Assembly: GCF_001723175.1 (NCBI RefSeq)
Contig: NC_064656.1
Coordinates: forward strand, 1,674,001 to 1,738,000
DNA length: 64,000 bases
Origin: Penicillium oxalicum
Taxonomy: Eukaryota > Ascomycota > Eurotiomycetes > Eurotiales > Aspergillaceae
Direction: 5' to 3'
Made by a program: the position numbers and the translations under genes. Positions 1-10,573 of the stretch are shown here, one piece after another (the stretch's first letter is position 1; each line of letters starts with the position of its first letter). The notes under the pieces were generated by a model. That model was not told where the DNA came from and did no database searches. It saw nothing but the letters and a program-made list of their open reading frames with translations.

Positions 1-1290
1 CAAACTAGGTCAGCATCCGCCTACACGGCCGAGTTCATGCAACTTGCAGCAGCGATACTACAATAGGAAGACTACGCTTTGATTCCGTACTACGACCACG
101 GACTCAAACCCCATATCAAGGACGAGCTTGCGCGGATCGATCGACCAGACACTATAGAAAAACTCATCGACATAGCAGTACGAATCGACAATCGCCTATA
201 CGATCGACAAATAGAAAAAAGGGAAATTGAAGGATAGCGCCGAGGCACTGGCCGACCATCACACCATCGGTACGACAAACGACCAAACAGACCCATAAGG
301 GACAGCGACCCCTATAGACCAAAGCCAATAGAGCTCGACGCAGCGAGACTCCCAAGCAATGAAGAGAAACGACGAAGAGACAACAACTTATGCTTTGAAT
401 ATGAAAAGCAGGGCACAGGGCGCGTGAGTGCAAGGAAAAGCACAACAACGCAAAGCCATAGGCGCGTGAGCGCAGCGAAAGACGCAACAACGCAAGGCCA
501 CAACAAATAAGGGCAACCCAGGACGATTAGGTTCCGCCTCAGCAGCTACGAGCCACCGACGATGCTCCAAGACGCCGCTACGCAACGGCAAGAAGGTACG
601 CATCGCCACTAACCGCGAAGGGGACTGGGCGAGTATGCGGAACCAAACCAAGAAGGGTAAAACCTTGGACACCTTCGACGACTACGAAGAACGGGCGGAA
701 GTGATACGACAAATCACCAAGGATATAACCCCCGGAACCTTCGCAGACGATATAGTTTACCGCGGCCTGATCAGCGCAGAGCACGCGACGGAAGAATTTC
801 CCGAAATAGATTAGGAGAATATCGAGAGTCAAGGGTGGACCCAGTACGGTCCATAGGACCCCACCGACTCCCAGGAGTTATCCTACGAAACCCAGGAAGG
901 AGCGGGACGGACCCCGGGAACACCAAGCGAGAACCCAGGAACTCCAGAAATCCCAGAAACCCACCGCAGTTCCCAGGGAAGGATACCACTACACAGCCTC
1001 AAAAAGAAACCCCCAAGAGAATACAGAACAATATCCATGTAACAACCCAAGGTGTGCATGCAAAGGATACGCACGACACCCTCAGCACGATCTCAGAGCC
1101 GTGGTAGGTTGTTACGACGATGGATGCTAGGTACACGCATCAGGGAAGGTCGAGAGGAGCCTCGAACCTAGACCTCTACAATAGGAAAAGAAACCCAACT
1201 AGAAACCAGAATACGCAGGAGTCTGGTTTGGAAAAAGAAAACTATGCGACGAACAGCGGCAACTCGCAGCGACAGCATAGGGACGACACA
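1..1290 (+). pseudogene. gag remnant of A1 with a decayed zinc knuckle
   Basis: Translation of the first 240 bases is coherent except for TAG stops at about 74 and 235, and reads as a helical capsid-like segment (IDRPDTIEKLIDIAVRIDNR). It is followed by an Arg/Lys/Pro-rich linker. At 391-431 a CCHC knuckle is recognisable (C at 391, C at 429), but the second cysteine reads Tyr (TAT, compatible with TGT to TAT). Beyond about 440 several frames must be combined, so the stretch to 1290 is damaged gag/pol linker. The assignment rests on position upstream of protease and on the knuckle. Confidence 0.7.
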
Positions 1291-1310
1291 TAAGGATTAC
1301 GGCCAACATC

Positions 1311-1601
1311 ATGCTCAGATCAACTACAGTGATGATCGACTCGGGAGCAGCTAGTAACTTCATAGATCCCAGGTACAAGAACCGCTATCAGATCAAAGGA
1401 CAAGAAAAACCCCAGGTCGTGCCAATTATCGGACTTAACAGAGAAAGTCTTAGACCAGGGATTACCCACGAAAGCGGACCCCTACCAATAGTTATTAGAG
1501 ACCACTTCGAAATCATCAACTTCGACGTGACCCCACTAGGACAGTACGATATCGTTTTAGGCGTTCCTTGGTTAAGGAAGCACAACCCCGATATCAACTA
1601 G
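1311..1601 (+). pseudogene. retroviral-type aspartic protease domain of A1
   Basis: A 96-codon open stretch contains the active-site motif MIDSGAASNFID (catalytic Asp codon at 1338-1340) and a downstream hydrophobic segment with YDIVLGVPWLR, the usual second conserved block of Ty3-type proteases. It would have processed the Gag-Pol polyprotein. It is one piece of a longer damaged pol frame: the open stretch ends at a TAG directly after the 'HNPDIN' block, where related elements have tryptophan (DIDW). The shown start is only the first ATG of the open stretch, not a true initiation site. Confidence 0.85.
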
Positions 1602-1819
1602 CAAACCAATACCTACTCTTCAGGTGCAACTGTCGAGTCACGAGCGAGAAATAGACCGGAAGGAAACAGAACACGCTAACGACACTTAGCCATAGGGTAG
1701 CAGGTGCTCATAAGAACCCTCACGAAGGCGAACTTAAGAGGAGTTTTCGGCCAGGAGGCAGGCCCAACAGAAACACGATCGATACACGAGACATCGCGAC
1801 GGTTAAGCAAGGAAGCAAC

Positions 1820-3410
1820 ATGACCGACCAGGAACTAGAGGAATATATCCTCGTTCACGACGCAGCAACAGCTCTATGCGCCACGGAAGCGCCAGAAGAA
1901 GAACACAAAATACCAGCGGAATATACGGAATTCAAGACGTGTTCACGCCACCAAGGGATAGTAAGCTACCAGAGCATAGTCCGTTCGACCATGATAAAGA
2001 TCAAGGACGGCGAGGAACCAAAGTTCATACCGATCTACCCACTATCGCAGAAAGAGTCAGCGACACTAGAAGAATACATCAAGGATAACCTTAAGAAGGG
2101 GAACATTCAACACTCGAAATCTTCAGCAGGATATCCAATCCTGTTTGTACCGAAGAAAGGAGGGGAACTCAGAATGTGCGTTGACTACCGACAGCTCAAC
2201 GACATTACGATCAAGGACCGGCACCCGTTGCCGTTAATCAACGAAATCCAAGACATCATTCAAGGAGCGAAATATTTCAGCAAGTACGATATTACCAACG
2301 CGTACAATCGACTCCGAATCAAGGAAGGAGATAAATAGAAGACGGCGTTCAGAACCAAATACGGGCACTACGAGTACAAGGTTATGCCGTTTGGTCTTAC
2401 CAACGCACCCGCATCATTTCAACGGTTCATCTTCCATATTCTACAAGGATACCTCGACAAGTTCGTGATCGCATACCTCGACGATATCCTAGTATTCTCC
2501 AAAACCGAGGAAGAACACATCGAGCACAACAGGAAAGTACTACAACGACTCAGGGAAGCAGAGGTGACGCTCAAACTCAAGAAATGCGAGTTTCATATCC
2601 AACAGACAAGTTTCCTCGGATACACCATTAGCCCTGACGGACTGGGAATGAACAAGATAAAGTCAAGAGCATACTCGAATAGCCAACACCAACATGCGTC
2701 AAGGACGTACAGAGTTTTCTTGGACTTACGAATACTATCGAAAATTAATACCGCAGTACTCAAAGTATACGGCAGGACTATACCGATTCACCAAAAAGAG
2801 GATACCGTTCCAGTAGGACGAAGAAGCAGAAAAATCATTCACCGCACTCAAGGGAATATATAACAAAAAGGCAGGAGAAGCGATCCTAGCCATATTCAAC
2901 TACGATACACCAATCATCATAGAAACCGACGCATCTGATTTCGCGCTTGGAGCACAGCTCATGCAACCAGGACAAGACGGCAAGCTCAGACCTATCGCTT
3001 TCTAGTCTCGCAAGATGATACCCGCGGAAACAACTACGACGTACACGACAAGGAACTGCTAGCCATAGTATCAGCATTTCAGACGTGGAGAGCCTACTTG
3101 GAAGGGGCCAAGCACACAGTGATCGTTCGGACAGATCACCACAATCTCACGTACTTTACGACTACGAAGAAACTTACAAGGCGACAAGCCAGATAGGCGG
3201 AGACCTTAGCCCAATACGACTTCAAGATCGTGCACTATAAAGGGACCGAAAACACGGTCGCGGACGCGCTTAGTCGACGACCCGACTATGAACTAGGTAC
3301 CAAGGAGGCAGCACCAGCAATCTTGGCAAACGATAACGAAGGAAACATCGTCTACAATCACCAGACGCTCGCAGCGACTAGCGAGGTCCAGAACGACGAA
3401 TAGATCGAAA
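1820..3410 (+). pseudogene. reverse transcriptase and RNase H of A1
   Basis: The RT begins with a conserved N-terminal block and has FVPKKGGELRMCVDYRQLN, KYDITNAYNRLRI and the catalytic YLDDILVFSK (about 2474-2503). Frame is lost near 2657: the conserved continuation (VKSILEW...) lies in another frame with TAG for W, and a further base is missing near 2730. RNase H follows at about 2880-3290 with [22 protein letters not shown] and the terminal block HYKGTENTVADALSRR. At least four stop codons interrupt it. In life this polyprotein part would copy element RNA to cDNA; it is inactive here. Confidence 0.92.
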
Positions 3411-3479
3411 GGATTCGAGACGGCACACGGACCGACGAATCACTACAAAAGGTTCTAGGCAACAACACAGCCCTGACGA

Positions 3480-4858
3480 ATAACGGCTTAGTCTACATTC
3501 ATAGACTAGTGTACGTTCCCAGAAACCTCCAAACACAGATTATACAGCTACATCACGACGAACCAACGCAGGGACACCCTGGTATCGAAAAAACCATCGA
3601 AAAGATCACGCGGAATTACTACATTCCGGCACTATACAGAAAAGTCCGGAGGTACATTCAGCAATGTACTCGTGTCAACGAAACAAGACGTCACGACACG
3701 CACCATACGAGAGATGGAATTGGCCGAAGTACCACAACAACCATAGGAATGATCACAATAGACTTATAACGAAGTTACCTGTCTCAGAAGGAAAAATAAC
3801 ATAATAATAGTAGTCGTCGATCGACTGACTAAGTACGCACACATAATACCGACAACGGAAACCATCGATACACGACAGATAGCCAACCTACTACTCAAAC
3901 ATGTGTTTGCCAACCATAGAACACCGAGCAAGATTACCTCGGACAGAGACAAACTGTTCACATCGAATATATAGCAGTCATTAGCGGATCAACTCGGCAT
4001 TGAGCATAGACTCTCTACCGCGTACCACCCGCAAACTAACGGACAAACCGAAAGAGTCAACCAAACTCTAGAACAATACCTACGACACTACGTCAATTAC
4101 CAACAGGATGACTAGGCAGGATTGTTACCAATGGCGCAGTTAGCGTACAACAACGCCATACACGCTACCACCAGAGAAACACCATTCTTCGCTAACTATG
4201 GGTTTAATCCCACTATTATCGGGAAAACTATCGGAAAACAGCCACTCGCAGAATCGTCGAGACTACTAGCGACTAGGCTTAAGCAACTGCATTTGCAACT
4301 GACAAGGGACATCGAGTTTCTCAATCTGCGCATGAAAAACTACTACGATCAGTCGCGCCAGGAGGCGCCGGACTTTCGAAAGGGGGAGAAAGTTTACCTC
4401 TTACGACGCAACATTCGCACCACACGACCTAGCGCAAAGCTCGACCACCTCAAATTAGGACCATTTGAAATCGAAGCAAAAACAGGACCGCTCAATTACC
4501 GATTAAAGCTACCTGACAGCATACGACGCATCCATACCACATTTCATGTCTCATTATTAGAAAAAGCACCTAAGAACGCCAAAATCGCTACCAACGTAGA
4601 AATCGGAGAAGAAACCGAAAATGAATATAAGGTCGAAGAAATCCTAGACACCAACAAAATCAGCGGAAAGCCTCACTACTTAGTAAAGTAGAAAGGATAC
4701 GATACCTCAGAAAACACATGGGAACCTATTAAGAACCTGAGGGGCTGCCACCAGCTAGTTCGACGGTTTCACCGACAGGAGAGGGCGACCCGGTATTCCC
4801 AACCAACCAAGAGGAATCCAGGTCGGCCCAAGAAAAGGAAGGATCATTCAACAACTAA
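3480..4858 (+). pseudogene. integrase with C-terminal chromodomain and AT-hook-like tail (A1)
   Basis: The HHCC zinc module is visible at about 3550-3665 (LHHDEPTQGHPG...YIQQC; the second cysteine region is disturbed). The catalytic core follows with VVVDRLTKYAH near 3815, TSDRDKLF near 3945 and [17 protein letters not shown] near 4020-4070. After a GPFEI-type C-terminal domain, a chromodomain lies at about 4618-4790 (EYKVEEILDTNKISGKPHYLVK, then KGYDTSENTWEP). Its central aromatic-cage tryptophan is replaced by TAG at 4689-4691. The tail has an AT-hook-like block (NPGRPKKRK, about 4812-4840). The chromodomain would direct insertion toward modified histone tails in related elements. Confidence 0.9.
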
Positions 4859-4983
4859 GTCAGAGTAGGATCCTCTGACGACGCCGCAAGGACTTAGCTA
4901 TCGGCCACAGCAGATAAAGGAACCCCGGTCGCGGCACGGGTACTCTCTGCAGCACGCTCATTTTGTTCGGATTCGAGACGCTC

Positions 4984-5403
4984 TTATTCGAGCCTCTCTT
5001 TTTCAAGACGTTCGCGCTCTTCAACCTCGCGACGCTCCAACTCTTCTAACTCGGCGACTTCCTTAAAGTCTCGAGCGATGAAATCGCCAGCACGTTTTTG
5101 CAACAAACGTTTCTGCTTTCGGAGCCGAAGGAGCTTAGCTAGGATAGCCTCCTCCTCCTCCTCAATTTGATTTTGAGACTTAACCAAACGACGCCACTCC
5201 GCATCAGTAAACGAAGGAGACGGCATCATACACTTCACACCACCGCCAGCGCGCACGCAGTCACCACAGCGATCAGAACAATCGGCGCGAATACACACTC
5301 GTTTCAAGCGAACGCAACGTTCGCAAGGAATCACAGATTGAAAACCTTCGTCTTCGATACAACGAGTTAAAGCGTTCTTACGAACAGAAGCCTTGGAAGA
5401 CAT
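4984..5403 (-). CDS. antisense ORF in A1: Zn2Cys6-like cluster plus coiled coil
   Basis: The 139-codon frame runs opposite to pol, between pol and the 3' LTR, with its ATG about 125 bp from the LTR. Residues 27-58 have cysteine spacing C-X2-C-X6-C-X8-C-X2-C-X8-C with basic residues between the first cysteines (CERCVRLKRVC), close to the fungal Zn(II)2Cys6 pattern. Residues 76-139 are Glu/Arg/Lys/Leu-rich and strongly coiled-coil-like. That is the layout of a small Gal4-type DNA-binding protein. The frame has no internal stop, unlike pol. The present stop is a TAA where copy A2 has CAA, so the original protein was longer by roughly 30 residues. Function is inferred; it could also be a structural or silencing-related protein of the element. 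Confidence 0.6.
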   Translation of the reverse strand: MSSKASVRKNALTRCIEDEGFQSVIPCERCVRLKRVCIRADCSDRCGDCVRAGGGVKCMMPSPSFTDAEWRRLVKSQNQIEEEEEAILAKLLRLRKQKRLLQKRAGDFIARDFKEVAELEELERREVEERERLEKERLE

Positions 5404-5510
5404 AGTCAGCAGAATAGGCCATAAGAAAAGAAATAGGAGAAAACAGAAAACAGAAAAACAGCAAACAAACCTAAGGGGACACCAACGCTTAAATCCTTTG
5501 AGGACAAAGG

Positions 5511-5525
5511 ACAGGAAGGAGGGGA
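5511..5525 (+). other. polypurine tract of A1
   Basis: The run acaggaaggagggga is purine-only apart from one C and ends four bases before the 3' LTR. This is the expected place and composition for the primer of plus-strand DNA synthesis in LTR retrotransposons. Confidence 0.65.
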
Positions 5526-5528
5526 TAA

Positions 5529-6267
5529 TATTACGGACCTCAAAGAAGCGCGGGGGCCGCAGTTATTTGAGTAACGACTAAGGACCAATCATTCTACGGA
5601 CACTAGGTAATAGCGTTGTCACGTGCGTTTCGGTATACTTAGGCGAGCCCCGAGGGACCCGAGGAGGAGACATTCAGGGCAGGCACCAGAAGCAGCCTAC
5701 AGCTAACCGACACAAACGATACCCTCTTACTCTATAAGACGGTTAGCGCGACGCAGGAAACGGCCGCCATTTTACTAGCACCGGAATTACGCCCCAAGTG
5801 CGAGTAACTGGTGACTTATCACGTGACTATATCCTATCGGTGATAGGATGGACTCATCGGTGATGAGTCCTGGCGCATCAGTGATAAGTCTCGACTCATC
5901 AGTGATAGGAAGGACTGGATATATAAGGACACTCTTTTTAGCATCATGTATTTAGTTCTTCGCGATCAATTGCACATTGTTACTTGGTTACTACCTTGAA
6001 GCACTTTGCACTCCACGGTTCAACTCTAAGACAAACCCAACCTACAGGTAGGGGATTCACTCAGTGGTAACACTTAGTGATTAACCTACTTGGCGCGCAC
6101 CTCTGGCACGTCTTGCAAGACACTCGACAGGATCCAACCCGCAGTAAGGCTTTGCGAAGCAACGGTACGATTGAGAGACTAGGTCTTGGGATTGGAAGTT
6201 AGGATAAGCAGGCAAGTATCGGCCCAAGACGTTCTAACTCACAGTGACCAGTCGGCACCGCGTAACA
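5529..6267 (+). repeat. 3' LTR of A1 (739 bp)
   Basis: The same sequence occurs at 10574-11310 (same strand) and 16304-17035 (opposite strand), which fixes the ends. Intact copies begin TGTTACGG and end CGTAACA, a 7-bp terminal inverted repeat of the TG...CA type; here the first bases read TATTACGG. The copy contains a TATA-like motif (tatataagga, 5919-5928) preceded by a set of short hairpins. It is the least mutated of the three LTRs in CpA/TpG contexts. The next bases belong to a different element (family B), so A1 appears to have inserted beside or into B. Confidence 0.92.
5831..5910 (+). promoter_or_regulatory. array of four short hairpins in U3, upstream of the LTR TATA box
   Basis: ATCCTATC-GGT-GATAGGAT (5831-5849) has perfect 8-bp arms and GGACTCATC-GGT-GATGAGTCC (5850-5870) perfect 9-bp arms. 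Two weaker units with an AGT centre follow at about 5874-5891 and 5893-5910. All share the core ATC-RGT-GAT. The array sits just upstream of tatataagga. Equivalent arrays, mutated at CpA/TpG, occur in the other two LTRs. Repeated dyads next to a core promoter suggest protein-binding sites or foldable DNA/RNA, but no function is shown. Confidence 0.55.
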
Positions 6268-8025
6268 TATAGAAGGCCGCTCTAATAGCCGTAAACGTAA
6301 CTATTTAAAAGGTAGCCGAGGATAAATAGTTAGCCGCGACTATTAACTTCTTAGATACGGGAGTGCTTCCTAATAATAAGCTCCTATCTAAGGTAGTAAC
6401 TTGATACTCGGATTACCTCTCTATATAAGACCGGGAAGACGCTAACGACCGCTAACTAACCTTTACGTATAAAGATAGCCTAAAAGTGCCCTACCTAGAA
6501 CTAGTATTTAGGGGTGATCTAGTTAATAAGATATACTTATAATACAGATATCTAGGATAGCCGGGCCTAAACGGTGTCCTAAGACCGAGAGCTTAGTAGC
6601 CCTAGATAAGAGCGGATATAGAGACCGCGGCACGTAAGTGCCCTTAGTACTAGGTTTCTTAGGGATTAAAGAAGGCCCTAGAACGGGAAACGGCCTACTA
6701 CCTAGTAACTAAAGGGATTAGGCCTTTCTAGAGATAGGGGATCGACCTTATTAGACGACTACCGATAATACCGAATAGTAATAGATAGATTATTATAGTA
6801 ATTAACTACGCGACCGGATAGCCGATAGCTAAGGCCGTTCCGGAAGCTATAGAAGAAGCGCTTAGGACCTTCCTCTATAAGGAAATCTTTATAAATTACG
6901 GAGCGCTACTCGAGATCCTCTCTAATAATAGTTTAAACCTCCTTTCGGGTGCGGTTAGCTACTACCTAAACCTACTAAAAACTCGGCACCGACTAACTAC
7001 CCCCTACTACCCCGTACGAATAGGAAAGTAGAAAATCTTAACGGTCTACTCGGCCGTATATTAATAAAGTACCTTATAGGAAAGCTAACGAAGGCGTAGG
7101 ACCTATATCTAGCGTAGGCGACCCTAGCTATATAGGTCCGGGAACACGCGGTAACTAGGTATAGCCTATTCTTTCTAGTTTATAGGGTCTACTCCTGCTT
7201 ACTAGGTAACGACCTAATAAAAGAACCCTTAGTATTCGCAGGACGGACTAAAGAGCTCTAGGACGTAAGCGACGCCCATACTAAAGCGAATAAACTACTA
7301 CTATCCCGAGCGATCCGGACTAACAGGATCAGGAATAGCTAGGTAACGAAGACAAGCTTCGAAAAGGGAGATTAGGTCCTCGTTCGGAACGAATTAGTAC
7401 AGAAATTCGAGAGTAAGTAGTTTAGACCTTTTAAAGTCCTTATAGTATACCTACTTAGTATATTATACTAGAAGAACCGAATAGATAGGTCCTAAAGAAC
7501 CTAATTAATAGTTCGCGGCTAGTTAGAGCTAACGTAAAGGACCCGGGAGCCCTATAGATATTATAGGCGGTATAAGTAGTACTCCGGAGACAGGGGATCT
7601 AACTAAGACGACCCCGAGAGCTACTAAAAATTATCGAATAGGATAATACTCCTCCTACGTATAGGGACTTATCTATCTTCACGAAGGAAGAATAGAATTA
7701 ATTCCTAACAGACCGGGCTAATAGTATACGCCCGAGCAAAGTAGGGGAGGAGAACGTTATAACAGAAGCCCTCGATCGGAGCTATAAATATATCGACAGG
7801 GAAAACAGAAAGACTAAGAAACGCGCGATAGACTAGGAGGAGCTCTAAGTACCTATATCTAGGAACGAGCTCTAGGACACGGACTTATTAGGATCTAGTA
7901 GACTACTACTAGGGGACGTTCGGAATAGCCAGGACGCTAACTAAGACGAACGGGATTTATTTAACGGATCTCTCGCCGTCGTAGTCCCTACGAGGTACTA
8001 ATACTAATATAAAGTATATCGAATT
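6268..8025 (+). mobile_element. family B Ty3/gypsy fragment: integrase and pol C-terminus
   Basis: This stretch is unlike A1. Reading through many TAG/TAA codons on the plus strand gives an integrase: a zinc-module-like region near 6500-6640, IDYATG.PIAKAVPEA near 6800-6850, ILSDNSLN near 6915, TPYYP.TNGKVENLNGLLGR near 7000-7070 and a C-terminal block (KTSFEKGD.VLVRNE, then GPFKVLIVYP) near 7350-7460. A charged tail continues to about 8010. RT, gag and LTRs were not found. It is heavily mutated, rich in TA with few CA/TG. The left edge is the end of the A1 LTR. Confidence 0.75.
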
Positions 8026-8029
8026 TAAC

Positions 8030-9370
8030 TACCTATACTAACGCTAAAAGTATACGAAAAGGAGATTACTTCCCTAAACGCTTCTTAATAGAGACGAACG
8101 GGTTATCGTCGCTATCACTATTATTATCGTTATTATCGTTATCGTTATCCTCGAGCTTAATCTGCCTATTCTCGACTAGGTACGCCTCTAGGATCTCGAG
8201 ATCGCTCTCTAAAGCCGTGATTATCTCCGGAATCGCCTTATAGGCCTCTAACGCGACTGTAAAGTCGTTCTTATTATAAACCTAAGGATCCTTTAGGGGA
8301 CTAGATAGCCACGAATTCTTAAAGAAGGTACTATTATCCTTAGCCTTACCCTTACCCTTATCCTTCCCCTTCTTAGGCTTATTATCCTAGCCCTTCTTCT
8401 TTTTAGAGCTACCCTCGCTACTATCGTTATTACGGGCCCGCTTCTTGCCCTTTAGATCGCGCTACTAAAGGTTAGCTAAGGAGATCGGGAATAAACGAAG
8501 GGGAATATACCTTTTTATCCTTAACTAGTACGTAGAAGGGATATATCTTATTATAATATTCCTATACCTAAGGGTCGAGGAGCTTATCCCTCCGTAAGGA
8601 GTACTAGGACGCGTTACTATTAAATTAGTAATTTCTATAGCCTCTAGCCCCTAACAGACCCTCTCGCTTAGTCCCGAAAACGCGATAGGAATCGAACGGA
8701 CTATTTAGGTTGCTATATAACTAGTATTCCTTACTATTAGGAGCCTATTTACCGACCTATTAGGTAAAGGCTACCCGAACCTTCGTAAGGGTACCGTAAT
8801 CCTTCGGGTTATCGTTCCTCTAGTCTACGTCTCGGACTCGTAAGCTATTCGTCTAGAAGTCCTTTATATAGTTAGTCTTAAACTAACTCCCTAGAGGATT
8901 ACTATAGGTATCTAAGCCCGTCTATAGCCTATTAGTCTGCGCGGTATTCGGATCGAAGTCCTTCTTGCGCGTATACGCGAAAATCTAGGCTAGAGTATAC
9001 TTTACCGCGATAGCCCTCTTCCTTATTACTAGAGCTATCCGCGACTAAGCGGTCTAGACCTAACGCTTAATAGAGCTACTAAGGAAAGGCTTAGGAGAAG
9101 ACGACGGAATAGGAGCACGAGACTCTAAAAACTCCTAATCGCTTATAAGCTAGTCCTTAGATTACCGAGGGCTTAATAGAGCGTCCGGTATAGGAAGTTT
9201 AAGGACGAGAGGAGATAAAGGGGCAGGAGCGAACTTAGTAGGAGGATTAACTACTAGCTTAGAAAGAGGATAAGGAGGAACTAAAGACCTATTAGCTACT
9301 TAAGGGTCTAGTTCGGACTCGGAGTAAGCTACCTAGCCTAGGAAAAAGTCTTAGAATATATAGGATAACC
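8030..9370 (-). pseudogene. decayed minus-strand ORF beside family B, unknown protein
   Basis: Reading the minus strand with TAG taken as decayed tryptophan gives one coherent frame of about 430 codons. It has a proline-rich N-terminal part (about 9290-9110), a tryptophan-rich middle (RVRDVDWRNDNPKDYG near 8820), then a Lys/Gly-rich stretch (SKGKKRARNN, KGKDKGKGKAKDN) at about 8450-8340 and an acidic Asp/Asn tail at about 8165-8090. The basic part would be a plausible nuclear or nucleic-acid-binding region. I do not recognise the family. Its position, antisense to and downstream of family B pol, mirrors the antisense ORF of A1, so it may be an accessory gene of B rather than a host gene. Confidence 0.4.
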
Positions 9371-9852
9371 TAGATAGTGTTAGAAGGGATAAGAAAGAAA
9401 GATAAAGAGAAGAAGAAGCGATCAAGGGGATTTACCTATATTTATAGCGAGGGATCCTTTATTCCCCCGGACTGCCCTAATAGGAGCTTTTAGCGACTAT
9501 TAGCCGCACACGGTAGTTATAAGTAGCCGAAAATAATATTACACCTTTTCCTTTGTTAAACCCCTGCTATTTTGACTTTACCGTGTATATAAAACGTACT
9601 AAGGCGGGAACCTACGGATATAACCGAATAGAGTAGCAGTAAGCTTAGGCTAAGTTACCCTAAAGCTCGGGGCGAGTTTAGTCTAAGTAGGGGAGGATAA
9701 GATCCCGGAAGGGTAGTTACGTGAGTTATGACTTACGTGAGTACCCCCGTTCGGCCCCGTATAGCCCCGTGACTATCCTTACAGACCCGATTTTTAAGAG
9801 ATACTATAGAGATACTCCAAAAATCAACCTTTCTTTACTCTTCGAATCACAA
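9371..9852. other. unassigned sequence between family B remains and A2
   Basis: No coding frame or LTR was recognised. It holds a direct repeat TTACGTGAGT at 9717-9726 and 9733-9742, and a TATA-like string (gtatataaaac) near 9580. It could be an LTR or promoter part of family B, upstream of the minus-strand ORF, but there is no second copy in the window to test that. Confidence 0.35.
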
Positions 9853-10039
9853 GGCTATCCTAGCTAAGCTCCTTCGGCTCCGAAAGTAGAAACGTTTGTT
9901 GCAAAAATGTGCTGGCGATTTTATCGCTCGAGATTTCAAGGAAGTCGCCAAGTTAGAAGAGTTAGAGCGTCGCGAGGTTAAAGAGCGCGAACGCCTTAAA
10001 AAAGAGAGGCTCGAACAAGAGCGTCTCGAATCCGAATAA
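9853..10039 (+). pseudogene. remnant of the antisense coiled-coil ORF in A2
   Basis: The plus strand here matches the C-terminal half of the A1 antisense ORF (ILAKLLRLRK, then GDFIARDFKEVAKLEELE). One TAG stands where A1 has CAG. The frame runs past the A1 stop for a few codons before reaching its own TAA, also at a CAA position. This shows that the ORF belonged to the element family and not only to A1. The cysteine cluster lies beyond the truncation and is absent. Confidence 0.7.
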
Positions 10040-10573
10040 AATAAGCGTGCTACAGAGAGTACCCGTGCCGCGACTAGGGTTCCTTTATCTACTATAGCCA
10101 ATGGCTAAGTTCTTACGGCGTCGTTAGAGGATCCTACTCTGACTTAGTTATTAAATAATCCTTCCTTTTCTTAGGCCGACCTAGATTCCTCTTAGTTAGT
10201 TAGGAATACTGGGTCGCCCTCTCCTATCAGTAAAACTGTCGAACTAGCTAGTAGTAGCCCCTTAGGTTCTTAATAGGTTCCTATATATTTTCTAAGGTAT
10301 CGTATCCTTTCTACTTTACTAAGTAGTAAGGTTTTCCGCTAATTTTGTTAGTATCTAGGATTTCTTCGACCTTATATTTATTTTCGGTTTCTTCTCCGAT
10401 TTCTATATTAGTAGCGATTTTAGCGTTCTTAGGTGCTTTTTCTAATAACGAGATATAAAATATAGCATAGATGCGTCGTATACTATTAGGTAGCTTTAAT
10501 CGGTAATTAAGCGGTCCTATTTTTGCTTCGATTTTAAATAGTCCTAATTTAAGGTAGTCGAGCTTTGCGCTAG

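Larger units (their letters stand above)
1..6267 (+). mobile_element. Ty3/gypsy chromovirus copy A1 (5' end outside window)
   Basis: Reading left to right there are gag remains, an aspartic protease, reverse transcriptase, RNase H, an integrase with HHCC and DDE parts, a chromodomain, an antisense ORF, a polypurine tract and a 3' LTR. The order protease-RT-RNaseH-integrase is that of Ty3/gypsy elements, and the chromodomain behind the integrase places it in the chromoviruses. The copy is dead. In-frame TAG codons fall where the families have tryptophan, for example at 2336-2338, about 4112 and 4689-4691, and the reading frame slips near 2657. Related copies A2 (minus strand) and a solo LTR lie downstream. 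The 5' LTR and gag start are left of position 1, so age from LTR divergence cannot be read here. Confidence 0.93.

Noticed and set aside
9500..9852. LTR of family B
   Set aside because: There is no second copy in the window and no TG...CA ends could be fixed, so it is left unassigned.
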